Shown: positions 18,095 through 27,725 of the stretch, piece by piece | How positions within the stretch are numbered: position 1 is the first letter of the stretch | How the letters are laid out: every line of letters starts with the position of its first letter | Source: Aporhodopirellula rubra | GTDB taxonomy: Bacteria; Planctomycetota; Planctomycetia; Pirellulales; Pirellulaceae | Assembly: GCF_014192335.1 (NCBI RefSeq) | Contig: NZ_JACHXU010000036.1 | Location: 1-64,000, forward strand | DNA: 64,000 nucleotides | Direction of reading: 5' to 3' | Translations under genes and position numbers: made by a program | Notes under the pieces: generated by a model | What the model saw: the letters and a program-made list of their open reading frames with translations, nothing else | Database searches by the model: none | What the model was told of the DNA's origin: nothing

Positions 18095-20056
18095 ATGAAC
18101 TCTGTGATGAACCATCAATCCGATCGAATGCTCGCGTGCTGCGTTTCTGGCTCGAACGGCGAATCGGTCACCGACATCCATGTTCGGGGCGGTCTCGTTC
18201 TCGGACTTTTGCTGGCCGGTGTGATCCTGGTTCCAAACGCGGCGACCGCTCAGGTGCGAACGAAGGCGCCCGATCGAGGCACATACAATCCCAGCGGAGG
18301 TCCGTCCACGCCGCCCCCGGTTCAAATCCGTCCGTCGGCCGCCGCATCCTCGACTCATTATCCGGCCGTTACCGATGACTCGTACGAAATGGATCGCGAG
18401 GCCAGTCGAACCGGCGAGTTGATCGAACCGGTCGTACTGAAGCCGTTGCCTTCGCTGGCACCTCGAGGAAAGGCACGCGTCTACTCGACATCAAACCAAG
18501 ATTCGCGACGTGGCGATTCCACGCCCGTCCCGACCCTGCGTGAAGTCAGAAATCCACGAGCGGTCCAATTGAGCCAGATCGAATCGAGTGATGCCGGATC
18601 GGCTACCGACGGACGCGTCGGCGGACCGCTGGTTCAACCCGCATCCTTCGAAGCACCGTACCGCGGCGGATCATCCGCACAGCCCATGCACGCACCGCAG
18701 CGTCGCCGCGTGATCGGTCGTCAACTCAACCCTTCGGGCTATCAATCGAGCCCAACCCCGGCACGCGGCGAAACCCTGATTCAGCATCCGATCGGCGATG
18801 GTGAATGGATTGAGGGAGATGTCGTCGGTTCCGGTGCCACGAGCTGGACCGGAGATAGTTACGGCGGAAACTTCATCGGCGGTTGCAACAACTGCGACGG
18901 GATGGGATGCAACAGTTGCGACGGGATGTATGGCGGTTGCGACGGCTACTGTGACGATGGCTGCGATAGCTGTGGCCACTACGTCGGACACCCCAACGCA
19001 TCGCTGTGTTTTGATCCGTGTCAGTGGTTCGCGTCGTTTGAATTGCTGTTGCTGTTCCGCGAAGGCGATTTGATCCCCTCCCTCATCACGACCAGCCCAG
19101 CGGGAACGGCGGGAGACGTTGCGGGACAATTGCCGGGTGCGACGACACTGTTCGGCGGCGAAAACTTCTTCAACGAGATGACCGCGGGTGGTCGCTTGAC
19201 GTTGGGAACCTGGTTGGACAATTGCCAGTATCGCAGTCTCGTGTTTCGAGGTTGGACAGCGACCGAACAAAGTGATTCGTTCAGTTCTCGTGAAGCGATC
19301 AACAGTGGTGGCATCTTAGCGGTTCCAACCACGACGGCCGGAGTGGCTGACGCGGCGTTGATCGCGTTTCCCGACTCGGCTGAAAACTTCGGACGTTTCG
19401 GTTCGGTGAGTGCGTCGGCGAGCAGCAACGTGTTCGGCGGTGACATTTCCGTGCGTCAGTTTTGGACCGGCGGACTCGGAACAACGTTCGACGTGTTCTA
19501 CGGTTATCAATACATGCGATTGCAGGAAGACCTGCGTCTTTCAACGTCGAGCACAAAAACTCAAGACCCGTTTCCAGATGCGATCGGTTCGAACTTGACG
19601 ACGACTGACATGTTCGATGCCAAAAACGAATTTCACGGCGGACAGCTCGGGATGGCCGGTCGCTACCGCGAAGGTTGCTGGAGCTTCGATTGGCTCGGCA
19701 AAATCGGTTTCGGGCAGGTTCGCCGCTCGGCCGAACGGCGTGGCAGTTCCGTCGTGACGACCGACACTCCTCCCGCTGCAGTGAGCGATACGGGATTGCT
19801 CGTCAATGACGTCAACAGCGGATCGTTTGAGAACAACACGTTTGGATGGGCGCCTGAATTCGACCTGTCGATCGGATGGCACAAGTACCCGCGTTTCGAC
19901 GTGACGTTCGGTTACAACATCATCGCGATGACCGACGCGGTCCGTTTGTCCGGCGTGATGGATCCAGTCAACACGACCGACACGCCACGCACGACGTTGG
20001 TTGATGAAACGTTCGTGCTGCAAGGAATCCACTTCGGTATCCGGCACGTCTATTAA
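18095..20056 (+). CDS. BBP7 family outer-membrane beta-barrel protein
   Basis: This 653-residue protein belongs to the planctomycete BBP7 family, predicted outer-membrane barrels. The order is: leader with hydrophobic segment (residues about 33-52, AATAQ); a disordered proline/serine-rich linker (to about 270); a Cys-Gly-Asp block with repeated N-C-D-G-M / C-D-G units (about 266-297); then the barrel, opening with WFASFELLLLFREGD, containing GGRLTLGTWLDNCQYRSL and GGDISVRQFW, and ending in aromatic-rich strands (FVLQGIHFGIRHVY) with a terminal aromatic residue as in outer-membrane proteins. The Cys/Gly block may bind metal or form disulphides. The gene stands alone. Confidence 0.88.
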   Translation: MNSVMNHQSDRMLACCVSGSNGESVTDIHVRGGLVLGLLLAGVILVPNAATAQVRTKAPDRGTYNPSGGPSTPPPVQIRPSAAASSTHYPAVTDDSYEMDREASRTGELIEPVVLKPLPSLAPRGKARVYSTSNQDSRRGDSTPVPTLREVRNPRAVQLSQIESSDAGSATDGRVGGPLVQPASFEAPYRGGSSAQPMHAPQRRRVIGRQLNPSGYQSSPTPARGETLIQHPIGDGEWIEGDVVGSGATSWTGDSYGGNFIGGCNNCDGMGCNSCDGMYGGCDGYCDDGCDSCGHYVGHPNASLCFDPCQWFASFELLLLFREGDLIPSLITTSPAGTAGDVAGQLPGATTLFGGENFFNEMTAGGRLTLGTWLDNCQYRSLVFRGWTATEQSDSFSSREAINSGGILAVPTTTAGVADAALIAFPDSAENFGRFGSVSASASSNVFGGDISVRQFWTGGLGTTFDVFYGYQYMRLQEDLRLSTSSTKTQDPFPDAIGSNLTTTDMFDAKNEFHGGQLGMAGRYREGCWSFDWLGKIGFGQVRRSAERRGSSVVTTDTPPAAVSDTGLLVNDVNSGSFENNTFGWAPEFDLSIGWHKYPRFDVTFGYNIIAMTDAVRLSGVMDPVNTTDTPRTTLVDETFVLQGIHFGIRHVY

Positions 20057-20530
20057 CAGTCGGTACTCCGCGAACGGCCGAGGTTTCACATCCCGGCCTC
20101 GATCCGCGATTGAGGCGAACAATCCAGGGCCCCAAACGCATTGATCGGGCACGGACATGCTCGCGAGTCCGTGCAGGAAGCTCGCGGCAGTTCGCCGATG
20201 GCATGCTGCTTCGTTACGCGGCTTTTCGACGTCGATCTCGAAACCGAGATGCCGTCTAGCTGCTTGCTGAGCCGGATGAGCGAAACGGTGTGTAACAGAC
20301 GCCCAGCCGGCCCGATTGCGGGGGGAATCCGCACTTCTTGCTTTTTCGCGATGCGAGATTTGGCCGCCGGAATACTCTTCTGAGCTCCCTTCGCAACTCT
20401 TTCCAGGGCGTTTGAGGCTAAAACCGAGTCGGAAAACCGGTTGGTCTATTTTTCCTTCGCACCTCTCCTATTACAGTAGGCGTCCGCCAAACGACTTCAA
20501 AACGCCAGTTCATCAGATTGGAAGACGAGA
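20057..20530. other. intergenic region after BBP7 gene
   Basis: This 474-bp gap has a hairpin at 20149-20174 (8-bp stem GCACGGAC/GTCCGTGC, 10-nt loop) about 100 nt past the BBP7 stop codon, a weak candidate for transcript end. No gene is seen. The stretch just before 20531 should hold the promoter of the next operon. Confidence 0.4.
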
Positions 20531-21559
20531 ATGCCTCAAGGGAGACTACTGATCACGGGTGCGACAGGGATGGTCGGCAGTTTGCTGATGGCCCGCGTCC
20601 TCGAAGAAGGATACACCGTCCGCGCGATGGTGCGTCCGACCAGCAATCGGGCTGCTTTCGAAGGACTAGACGTCGAGCAATTCGAAGCCGATTTGGCGGA
20701 TCCTGAGTCATTGCCGGCGGCACTCGAGGGCGTTGATTACGTCGTCAATACGGCTGCCCATGTCGGCGACTGGGGGCCAGCGGAAAAGTTCCGTGCAATT
20801 AACGTTGTCGCTCTCGAAACGATGTTGATCGCCGCACGCCAGCAGGCTCAATTGAAACGATGGGTGCAGATCAGTTCGCTCGGTGTGTACTCCGCGACAC
20901 ACCACTACGGCACGGACGAAACGACCCCGCCTGACCTCGGCGGGTTGGACGGATACACGGCGACGAAAGCCGAAGCGGAAGTGCTGCTGAATCAAACGAT
21001 CAAGGCCGACAACTTCCCCGCCACAATCATTCGACCTGGATTTATCTACGGCCCTGGTGATCGCCACGTGGTGCCTCGCATCATCGAACGGTTGGCGGCC
21101 GGTCAAATGAAATTGATCGGCGACGGCAAGAAGATGCTCAACAACACCTACGCGGACAATCTCGTCGATGCCATCATGCTCGCCCTCGACAAGGAAGCCG
21201 CGGTGGGCGAAACGTTCAACATCCGGGACGCACGCCTGGTGTCGCGTGAAGAATTCGTCGGTGCGATCGCCGACTACATGGGCTTGCCGATGCCGAAGAA
21301 GGTGCCCGAATGGTTAGCCCGCAGTGCCGTCGGCTTCATCGAAGGGTTTGCCAAATTGCGAGGTGCGACAGAGGCACCGTTGCTGACGAACGCTCGGATC
21401 AAATTCCTCGCATTAAATCTCGATTTCTCGATCGCAAAGGCACAGGAGAAACTCGGCTACCAACCGAAAACAGATTTCCGCGACGGCATCAAGACGGCAC
21501 TCGATTGGGCGGCGAGCGAAAATCTGATCGCACCGGCCTCGGATAGAAAGGCCGGTTAG
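20531..21559 (+). CDS. NAD-dependent epimerase/dehydratase (extended SDR, 3-beta-HSD-like)
   Basis: This 342-residue protein has the extended SDR fold. The nucleotide motif TGATGMVG is at residues 9-16, an acidic D near 54, the serine of QISSLGVY and the catalytic pair Y142-T-A-T-K146. RPGFIYGPGDRHVVP and GDGKKMLNNTYADNLVDA match the NAD-dependent 3-beta-hydroxysteroid dehydrogenase/isomerase-like subgroup. The substrate may be a nucleotide sugar, a sterol-like or other hydroxy compound; sequence alone does not decide. It is followed 9 bp later by a methyltransferase gene, so the two form an operon. Confidence 0.88.
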   Translation: MPQGRLLITGATGMVGSLLMARVLEEGYTVRAMVRPTSNRAAFEGLDVEQFEADLADPESLPAALEGVDYVVNTAAHVGDWGPAEKFRAINVVALETMLIAARQQAQLKRWVQISSLGVYSATHHYGTDETTPPDLGGLDGYTATKAEAEVLLNQTIKADNFPATIIRPGFIYGPGDRHVVPRIIERLAAGQMKLIGDGKKMLNNTYADNLVDAIMLALDKEAAVGETFNIRDARLVSREEFVGAIADYMGLPMPKKVPEWLARSAVGFIEGFAKLRGATEAPLLTNARIKFLALNLDFSIAKAQEKLGYQPKTDFRDGIKTALDWAASENLIAPASDRKAG

Positions 21560-21568
21560 GTAAGTCCG

Positions 21569-22249
21569 ATGTTACCTGTGGTCCAGAAAACTCTCTTCGC
21601 GATGTATTATCCGTACTGCGGTTTAGTCAGTCGGATGTTGCCCAACATTACGCTCGACGGTCGCAAGTTGCGTGTTTTGCCCGGCGTGTACAAACCGCTC
21701 GATAGTGAACACCACGTTGTCGATTTTATCGCAGAAGGAAAACGGGTTTTGGACGTCGGTTGCGGTTCAGGTGTGATCACGGTCTTCGCAGGTTTAAAGA
21801 GCGAACACGTGACGGCGATCGACATCAGTCCGCAAGCGATCGAAAATACTCGGCAAAATTGCCTGGCTCACAACATCGAGAACGTCACGATCAAACAGAG
21901 CGACATGTACCGTGAGGTCGACGGCGAGCGATTTGACTACATTGTGAGTTACCCACCACTGTTTGAAGGTTCTTTCAAATCAGATGATCGGCAATGGTGC
22001 ACGTCGTCACATTTTGTTGAAGAGCTATTTCGCGGCGCATCCGATCACTTGGAATCCGAGGGCAAACTCGTTGTCCTTCTACCTAAGAAGTTCCGCGTCT
22101 CTCCGGTCGATCTGAGCGAAAAGTATGGACTCGAATTTGAGTCTGCGGTGCCGCATCACAATCGATCCATCGGCAATCGTCTGCACGCACTGCCGTACCT
22201 GCATTTCAACATGAACAACCACGTGTTCACGTTTCACCGGTTGCCTTAA
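21569..22249 (+). CDS. class I SAM-dependent methyltransferase (small-methyltransferase type)
   Basis: This 226-residue protein has a Rossmann SAM-binding core: VLDVGCGSGVITVFA (motif I), VTAIDISPQAIENTRQN (motif II), SDMYREV and SYPPLFEG. The last occupies the N-P-P-Y position of HemK/RsmC-type enzymes but has Y-P-P-L. An N-terminal extension (YYPYCGLVSRMLPNITLDGRKLRVLPGVYKP in part) precedes the core as in the 'methyltransferase small domain' family. The target may be a base, a protein glutamine or a small molecule. It is coupled to the SDR gene upstream. Confidence 0.85.
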   Translation: MLPVVQKTLFAMYYPYCGLVSRMLPNITLDGRKLRVLPGVYKPLDSEHHVVDFIAEGKRVLDVGCGSGVITVFAGLKSEHVTAIDISPQAIENTRQNCLAHNIENVTIKQSDMYREVDGERFDYIVSYPPLFEGSFKSDDRQWCTSSHFVEELFRGASDHLESEGKLVVLLPKKFRVSPVDLSEKYGLEFESAVPHHNRSIGNRLHALPYLHFNMNNHVFTFHRLP

Positions 22250-22423
22250 TCGTTGGCGAGACCGTTGCGTCGTTTGCATGCCAGAGCGTCCCGCGTGCGC
22301 TGGATTGGCATGCGTTGAGACGGCGTGATTTCGTGAGCGGGCAGGGTCAAACTGCCGCAGCGGAATGCGGTATCTTTTCTTCCAGTACTTTTGTCTACTG
22401 ATTCCTCAAAACAAGGAATCAAG

Positions 22424-23671
22424 ATGATTAGATCCAAGAACCGCTGGCTCATAGCACTCTCTGCTGTTGGTATCCACATTTCGATCGGTTCCATTTACGC
22501 GTACAGCGTGTGGAAAAATCCAATCCAAGAAACACTTGGTTGGTCGCGGACCGAAGTGGGGTGGGCCTTTAGCATCGCCATCCTCTTCCTAGGTTTTTCA
22601 GCCGCGTTTCTCGGCCACTTTGTTGAGAAACATGGGCCGCGAAAAGGCGGCCTGCTCGCCGCCTGTTTCTTTGGTCTCGGGATGATCGGCGCGGGCTTCG
22701 CGATCGACATGGAATCAAAATGGTTGTACTACCTGTTCTATGGTGCGATCACGGGGATCGGATTGGGTGTTGGCTACATTTCGCCGGTTTCGACGTTGGT
22801 GAAATGGTTTCCGGATCGCCGAGGTCTTGCGACGGGATTGGCGATCATGGGGTTTGGGTTTGGTGCCCTGATCGCGGGTCCCTTGATCAATGCTGGAATC
22901 GCAAACATTGGGATCAGTAACACGTTCTATGGCTTAGGCGCCGCCTATTTCCTTGTAATGGTGTGTTCGTCGCTCTACCTCGCACCGCCGCCCAAAGACT
23001 GGCAACCGGTCGCTGCCGCCGGCCAACAAGTGAAACCGAACGCCCGCCGCGGATTGGAATTGTCTCAAAAGATGGCCAACGAAGCCGTGAAAACAACGCA
23101 TTTCTATTACCTGTGGATCATGCTGTTCATCAACGTGTGCTGTGGAATCGCGGTAATCTCCGTCGCGTCACCGATGGCACAAGAAATCGCAGGGATGTCC
23201 GCAGCCTCCGCCGCTACCATGGTGGGACTGATGGGATTGTTCAACGGACTCGGCCGGATCGGGTGGGCGTCGTTCTCAGATTACTTTGGACGTCCGAATA
23301 CTTATGTCGCGTTTTTCGTTCTTCAAATCGCTGCGTTCATTGCTCTGCCGGTCGTTTCCAATGCGACTCTCTTTCAGATCCTCATCTTCCTAATCTTGAC
23401 TTGTTATGGCGGAGGATTTGCCGCGGTTCCCGCTTACATCAGCGACCTGTTCGGCACCCGACAACTCGCGGCCATCCACGGTTACCTGCTCACTGCATGG
23501 GCAGCGGCCGGAGTCGTGGGCCCAACGCTCGCGTCGTCGGTCCGAGAAATGACGGACAGCTATGTCGGAACACTGTATATCTTTGCCGGACTATTCTGCG
23601 TCGCGCTCGCGGTTTCAATCTGGATCCAAGTTGAAATTCGACGAATCGTCCCTGCCGTTCAACCGGCGTAG
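22424..23671 (+). CDS. OFA-family MFS transporter
   Basis: This 415-residue membrane protein has about 12 hydrophobic segments. Its start, [25 protein letters not shown], is typical of the oxalate/formate antiporter (OFA) branch of the major facilitator superfamily. The cytoplasmic loop motif [10 protein letters not shown] lies after helix 2 and [18 protein letters not shown] around helix 5; the two halves are joined by a charged loop around residues 200-235. Substrates of OFA relatives are small monocarboxylates or oxalate; the substrate here is unknown. ATG 22424 is chosen because AAGGA lies 7-8 nt upstream; a TTG 33 bp earlier is in frame. It appears monocistronic. Confidence 0.88.
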   Translation: MIRSKNRWLIALSAVGIHISIGSIYAYSVWKNPIQETLGWSRTEVGWAFSIAILFLGFSAAFLGHFVEKHGPRKGGLLAACFFGLGMIGAGFAIDMESKWLYYLFYGAITGIGLGVGYISPVSTLVKWFPDRRGLATGLAIMGFGFGALIAGPLINAGIANIGISNTFYGLGAAYFLVMVCSSLYLAPPPKDWQPVAAAGQQVKPNARRGLELSQKMANEAVKTTHFYYLWIMLFINVCCGIAVISVASPMAQEIAGMSAASAATMVGLMGLFNGLGRIGWASFSDYFGRPNTYVAFFVLQIAAFIALPVVSNATLFQILIFLILTCYGGGFAAVPAYISDLFGTRQLAAIHGYLLTAWAAAGVVGPTLASSVREMTDSYVGTLYIFAGLFCVALAVSIWIQVEIRRIVPAVQPA

Positions 23672-23843
23672 AAATCGTTTTCAGACAGGCCCCCGGTTTC
23701 GCTGTCAGCGAATCGCCGTAAAAGGGCGGTAGCACCGGGAGTGGCTCGCGATCGAAGGATCAAACGATCGCGTATGGCCGCCGCGTGGAATCTTCCATGT
23801 ATACTCGGATGACGATCGTTCGTACGTCAACTAATCGAGTCAA

Positions 23844-25376
23844 ATGATGATGCATTCCAGGTCAACGCAAGAGGGTGAAGCGTCGATCTTTCGCGTGCCA
23901 TGTCACTGTGTTTTTGCCGCATTGCTTGTCGTTTTAAATGGCGGGACTAGTGTTTCGGATGATTTCGCCAATGAAGGAGCGAGTGGTGCGAAACGTGTTG
24001 GCAACGCGACGATCTACTCCGTCCCGGCCGACGAAGAACTGAGTGCTGACTTTCAGGTGACCGTGGATGGGCACGACGTTCCGGTGTACCGAGCGAAAGT
24101 TGCCCCCGCCGACGCGGAAAAGCGTTGGAAGGCGATGGACGACAAAAGAAACTCGGCCGATTACTTCGACACGGCCGCGTTTGCCTCTTTCGACTGGCAT
24201 GACGCCGTGACGGTGACGGTATCGGCGCAAGAGGAGGTGTTGTCGGCAATGATTCTGCCAACCTCCGCGGGCATCACCCCCAACGTTCTCGGAAAAACCG
24301 TGACCTTTCCGGTTACTGCCCCAGCCAATCTGACAATCGAAATCAATGGCGAAACGGTCCGGTCGCTCCATCTGTTCGTAAATCCGGTTGAGAAAAACGT
24401 TCCTGACCCGAATGACCCCAATGTGATTTTCTTCGGTCCCGGGATTCACAAGCTGAGCCATTTAATCGTTCACGATAATCAAACACTCTATGTCGCGGGT
24501 GGTGCGATCATACGAGCGGTTGTTTCACCCGACGAACCATTCACGGTCAACGCGACGACAGGGCTTCGCAACTATGCACCGACGATTGAACTGCGTGGCA
24601 ACAACATCAGGTTGAGCGGTCGAGGCATCATCGACGCAAGTGCTTGCATGACACACGCTCGGAATCTCGTGTTAGTCGACGGATCCGACATCACGGTTTC
24701 GGGTGTGATACTGCGAGATGCGAGCACATGGAACATGCCAATCCGCCGTTCAGACCGCGTTCGGGTTCACGACGTCAAAATCATCGGCTACCGCGCGAAC
24801 TCCGACGGTGTGGATGTCTGCAACAGTCGCAACGTGACGATCGAGGATTGTTTCATTCGCACACTCGATGACTTAGTCGTGGTGAAGACCGACCGAGGAC
24901 AGGGTGTCGCCAATCGCGTTCTCGTTCAGCGATGTGTGTTATGGAACCAAGTGGCCCATGCACTGAGTGTGGGTGCCGAAATCAGGGAAGACATCTCCGA
25001 CATCCTATTTACGGACTGTGATGTGATCCATGATCGAGGGCGAGAGTGGACACTACGAATCTTTCACAGCGACGCGGCAAAGGTCAGCGACGTCCGCTTT
25101 GAGGATATTCGCATCGAAGAGTCGAGGAAGTTGGCCTCGCTGTGGATCGGCAAATCAATGTGGAGCGACGACTCGCAGTACGGTCGCATCGAGAACGTGA
25201 TCTTCAAAGGTATTCACGCCGCGGGAACGCCGCTGACGATTGAGTTGGTTTGCCAAGATGAAGAGCACAACATCGAGAACGTCTTGTTTCAAGATGTGCT
25301 GCTCAATCGTGAGCACTTGCGGAGACCGCATATCGACGCGAGCGAATTTGTTGAAAACCTCATCGTCAAACCGTAG
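23844..25376 (+). CDS. secreted right-handed beta-helix glycosidase, GH28-like
   Basis: This 510-residue protein has an N-terminal hydrophobic leader (about residues 18-38), a beta-sandwich-like domain (about 45-195) and a parallel beta-helix. The pectinase-type motifs appear in order: RANSDGVDVCNSRNV (matching N-T-D-G-x-D), TLDDLVVVKTD (double aspartate) and AHALSVGAE (in place of G-H-G). This supports GH28 or a closely related polysaccharide-active clan. The lysine of the usual R-I-K motif is not obvious. It is probably exported and acts on an acidic plant or algal polysaccharide. Its stop codon is only 3 bp from the stop of the convergent amphi-Trp gene. Confidence 0.8.
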   Translation: MMMHSRSTQEGEASIFRVPCHCVFAALLVVLNGGTSVSDDFANEGASGAKRVGNATIYSVPADEELSADFQVTVDGHDVPVYRAKVAPADAEKRWKAMDDKRNSADYFDTAAFASFDWHDAVTVTVSAQEEVLSAMILPTSAGITPNVLGKTVTFPVTAPANLTIEINGETVRSLHLFVNPVEKNVPDPNDPNVIFFGPGIHKLSHLIVHDNQTLYVAGGAIIRAVVSPDEPFTVNATTGLRNYAPTIELRGNNIRLSGRGIIDASACMTHARNLVLVDGSDITVSGVILRDASTWNMPIRRSDRVRVHDVKIIGYRANSDGVDVCNSRNVTIEDCFIRTLDDLVVVKTDRGQGVANRVLVQRCVLWNQVAHALSVGAEIREDISDILFTDCDVIHDRGREWTLRIFHSDAAKVSDVRFEDIRIEESRKLASLWIGKSMWSDDSQYGRIENVIFKGIHAAGTPLTIELVCQDEEHNIENVLFQDVLLNREHLRRPHIDASEFVENLIVKP

Positions 25377-25379
25377 CGA

Positions 25380-25649
25380 TTATTTCGTCGAGATCTTGAG
25401 CTCTTTCTCTCGAACAGGATCGGTACTTTCGTACCACGTCAACCGGACGTAGAGCCGGTTTTTCTTCTCGTCCTGGGAGGCGGAAATTTTCAGGTTGGCG
25501 AGACCTTTCGGCTTCATCACCATGGTTCCGTCTTCATCTTCCAATACAATCTTCCCTCTGGAAATTCCTTCCACGACGGCATTAAGTAGAGTCTGAACGG
25601 ACTCGGAATCCTGCAGTGATTCGTGTCGAAAACGCGTGCTCTGTTTCAT
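25380..25649 (-). CDS. amphi-Trp domain protein (last gene of the GAK-type operon)
   Basis: This 89-residue protein matches the small amphi-Trp domain: an N-terminal helix with serine/glutamate (SLQDSESVQTLLNAVVEGISRGKIVLEDEDG), two short strands and a closing amphipathic strand with the family tryptophan (LYVRLTWYE). In the 'GAK' gene set (ATP-Grasp, Amphi-Trp, Kinase) this domain is one of three defining members; its biochemical role is unknown. Its start overlaps the metallophosphatase stop by 4 bp, so it is translated within the same long transcript. No signal peptide is present. Confidence 0.85.
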   Translation of the reverse strand: MKQSTRFRHESLQDSESVQTLLNAVVEGISRGKIVLEDEDGTMVMKPKGLANLKISASQDEKKNRLYVRLTWYESTDPVREKELKISTK

Positions 25650-27031
25650 CGTTTGTTTCCTTCTTGTTTCTTTGCCGCGAGCAACGCGTCGAGTGTTCGC
25701 TGCGGTTCAAAGACTTTGATTTTGGGGAAGTCCGAACTGACGCCCAAGATGCGTCCGGTTGGCTCTATGATCGTCACCGAGGCTCCGCGGCCGTTGACGT
25801 TTTCAAGACGACGAGTGTGTCGATCGAGACTCGTGTCGCATTCGAAATTAATTTGCGACTTACGAAGCGACAGGCGTTGGCCATGATGCAGGTTGCGGTG
25901 TCCATGCAAAATCGCCGCAATCCCGGCGCTGCGAACGTTGCGCGACCCTTTGCGAGTGAACGGGCGATCAACGTCACGGTACTTGGTGCGAATGGTGTTG
26001 CAGAGCGACCCGTAGTAGAAATCAAACGGGGCTTCACGCATCGCCGTTTGAAACGCGTTGTTGATATGCCGAACACCATGTTTGAGCAGCATTTTCGTCA
26101 CGTTGTCGTCCACGCCGGCGTGCACGAAAAGGAACGACCCGTTGCGGTAGCAAAGCCGCAAACTTCGGTAGAACCATTGAAACTCGCCGTCCTTTTTCAG
26201 GAATAGTTTCTTCCACTGCTGCGTTGCGGCGTAGACCTGTCGCAGATCGAGCCCTTGTTCGCCACAAAGGCTTTCGAAGTTATCGACCTTCTTAGTGATA
26301 CGATTCAGTTCACGATCCATTTGTGCCGGAACGATGTCACCGCCACGAATCTTCGGAAACTCCTCGGACCACGACTCGCGAGGAAACAGCCTCCTACGGC
26401 ACGTCGCCGTATCAGGAATGGACTTCATCGCTTTCTTAGAAAGGTACGATTCCCAGACCTCTTTGATCAGTGGGATAATCTTCTGCCCGGCGCGAACGAA
26501 AAAGTGTTCGTTGCGAACGTCTTTCTTCTCGCCAACGACACGCATGCCAAAGAGCAAGCGGATGTCATGGTTGCCCGCCAAGACACGAAGCCGGACGCCT
26601 TGATCCTTCAAGTGTCGAACACCACGCAGTAATTCGAGGTTGTTCGGTCCTTTGTCAAAACAATCACCGCCGATGACGAACGTTGCTTTGCGGCCCGCTT
26701 TCGTCAATTCAAAATCGCGGGGGGAGGGCCCGAGATGTTTGACGCCGCCCGATGCGACGAGCGAGGCGGCAAAGGCATCCGGATCGGCGTGCAGATCCGA
26801 GATGAAGTAGTGTTTTCGTTGCGGCCACTGCCAATGTTCGCGATCGTTGAGTTCGCGAAGGACGTCGATGAGATCACTGAGATTACCGTCCTCGGTGACG
26901 ATCGATTTTTCGCCACCGTGTGTCCAATCGCACGTTGCGTCGGGAAGATTGACAGAAATCCATTTGCGTCCGTAGTACCGAGGCTTGATCGCTTCGGATC
27001 GATCGGCAGCGTGTTTGGTTTTGTTGCTCAT
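25646..27031 (-). CDS. calcineurin-like metallophosphatase with a large insert
   Basis: This 461-residue protein carries the five-part metallophosphoesterase signature: D79-L-H81, G-G-D123-C-F-D-K-G, G-N-H155-D156, H304 in LFVHAGVDD and H376-G-H378-R-N. GDCFDKG/GNHD is closest to the PPP Ser/Thr phosphatase and ApaH/diadenosine-tetraphosphatase side of the superfamily. The core is split by about 140 residues (160-300) rich in charged and aromatic amino acids, with no recognised domain, and about 70 extra residues precede it. The substrate could be a phosphoprotein, a dinucleoside polyphosphate or polyphosphate. The gene lies 10 bp after the histidine phosphatase and overlaps the amphi-Trp gene. 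Confidence 0.85.
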   Translation of the reverse strand: MSNKTKHAADRSEAIKPRYYGRKWISVNLPDATCDWTHGGEKSIVTEDGNLSDLIDVLRELNDREHWQWPQRKHYFISDLHADPDAFAASLVASGGVKHLGPSPRDFELTKAGRKATFVIGGDCFDKGPNNLELLRGVRHLKDQGVRLRVLAGNHDIRLLFGMRVVGEKKDVRNEHFFVRAGQKIIPLIKEVWESYLSKKAMKSIPDTATCRRRLFPRESWSEEFPKIRGGDIVPAQMDRELNRITKKVDNFESLCGEQGLDLRQVYAATQQWKKLFLKKDGEFQWFYRSLRLCYRNGSFLFVHAGVDDNVTKMLLKHGVRHINNAFQTAMREAPFDFYYGSLCNTIRTKYRDVDRPFTRKGSRNVRSAGIAAILHGHRNLHHGQRLSLRKSQINFECDTSLDRHTRRLENVNGRGASVTIIEPTGRILGVSSDFPKIKVFEPQRTLDALLAAKKQEGNKR

Positions 27032-27041
27032 GATTTGAATC

Positions 27042-27725
27042 TCAGTCCAATTGCTTCGATTCGAGGAGCCGATTTTTCCATTCGCCTGCCACGTGTCGCC
27101 AAACCCCGGTGGAGGAAACCGAGAGCGCTACCGGTCGTGCGTGGAACATGCTCAGTTTTGCGATCTGGTCAAACGGAAGGACGCCGAGATGATGTGCCGC
27201 ATGACGCAGCGATGCACCATGGCCGAAGACGAGAACGGCCTGTCCGGGGGCGTCGATGTGGTTCATCGTTTCGGTCAGATATCCCGCAACGCGTGCTCCC
27301 GATTCCATCAACGATTCGGCACCGATAAAAGGCAGCCGAAAGTGGCTGTTCGATTTCCAGTCATCGGGCAACGGTTCGAGACGCGGGTCCGCCGCGACGG
27401 CCTCGGTGATCTGTTGACGTGTGAGGTTCGCGCCGCTGCCGACGCATCGTTCGGTGAGACGGTCGGTCGTGACCACGCGTTTGCATTCGGGCAATCTTTC
27501 CGATGCAAGAGACGCCGTTTCCCATGCACGCAAAAGAGAAGAAGAATGCACGTCCGTGTGCAGACTCCATCCATGGGTATCAATGAGTTGTCGGATCGCG
27601 ATTGATGCCTCGGCAGCCTGTTGCCGACCCAAGGCAGTCAACCCAAATGGTTGATGCGCGCTGGGGGTGTCGGCGAGTTGGTGATAGTCGCCGTGCCGCA
27701 CGAGAATGCAAATTCGCTCAGACAT
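27042..27725 (-). CDS. histidine phosphatase family protein (phosphoglycerate mutase-like)
   Basis: This 227-residue protein contains the catalytic L-V-R10-H11-G12 motif near the N-terminus, a second arginine in SSSLLRAWETAS, an acidic residue around TERCVG and the second histidine in VFGHGASLRHAA. All four elements of the phosphohistidine mechanism are therefore kept, in contrast to the degenerate domain in the gene upstream. Family members remove phosphate from sugars, nucleotides, phosphohistidine proteins or inositol phosphates. It overlaps the upstream SixA-Nudix gene by 8 bp and precedes the metallophosphatase by 10 bp. No signal peptide is present. Confidence 0.88.
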   Translation of the reverse strand: MSERICILVRHGDYHQLADTPSAHQPFGLTALGRQQAAEASIAIRQLIDTHGWSLHTDVHSSSLLRAWETASLASERLPECKRVVTTDRLTERCVGSGANLTRQQITEAVAADPRLEPLPDDWKSNSHFRLPFIGAESLMESGARVAGYLTETMNHIDAPGQAVLVFGHGASLRHAAHHLGVLPFDQIAKLSMFHARPVALSVSSTGVWRHVAGEWKNRLLESKQLD

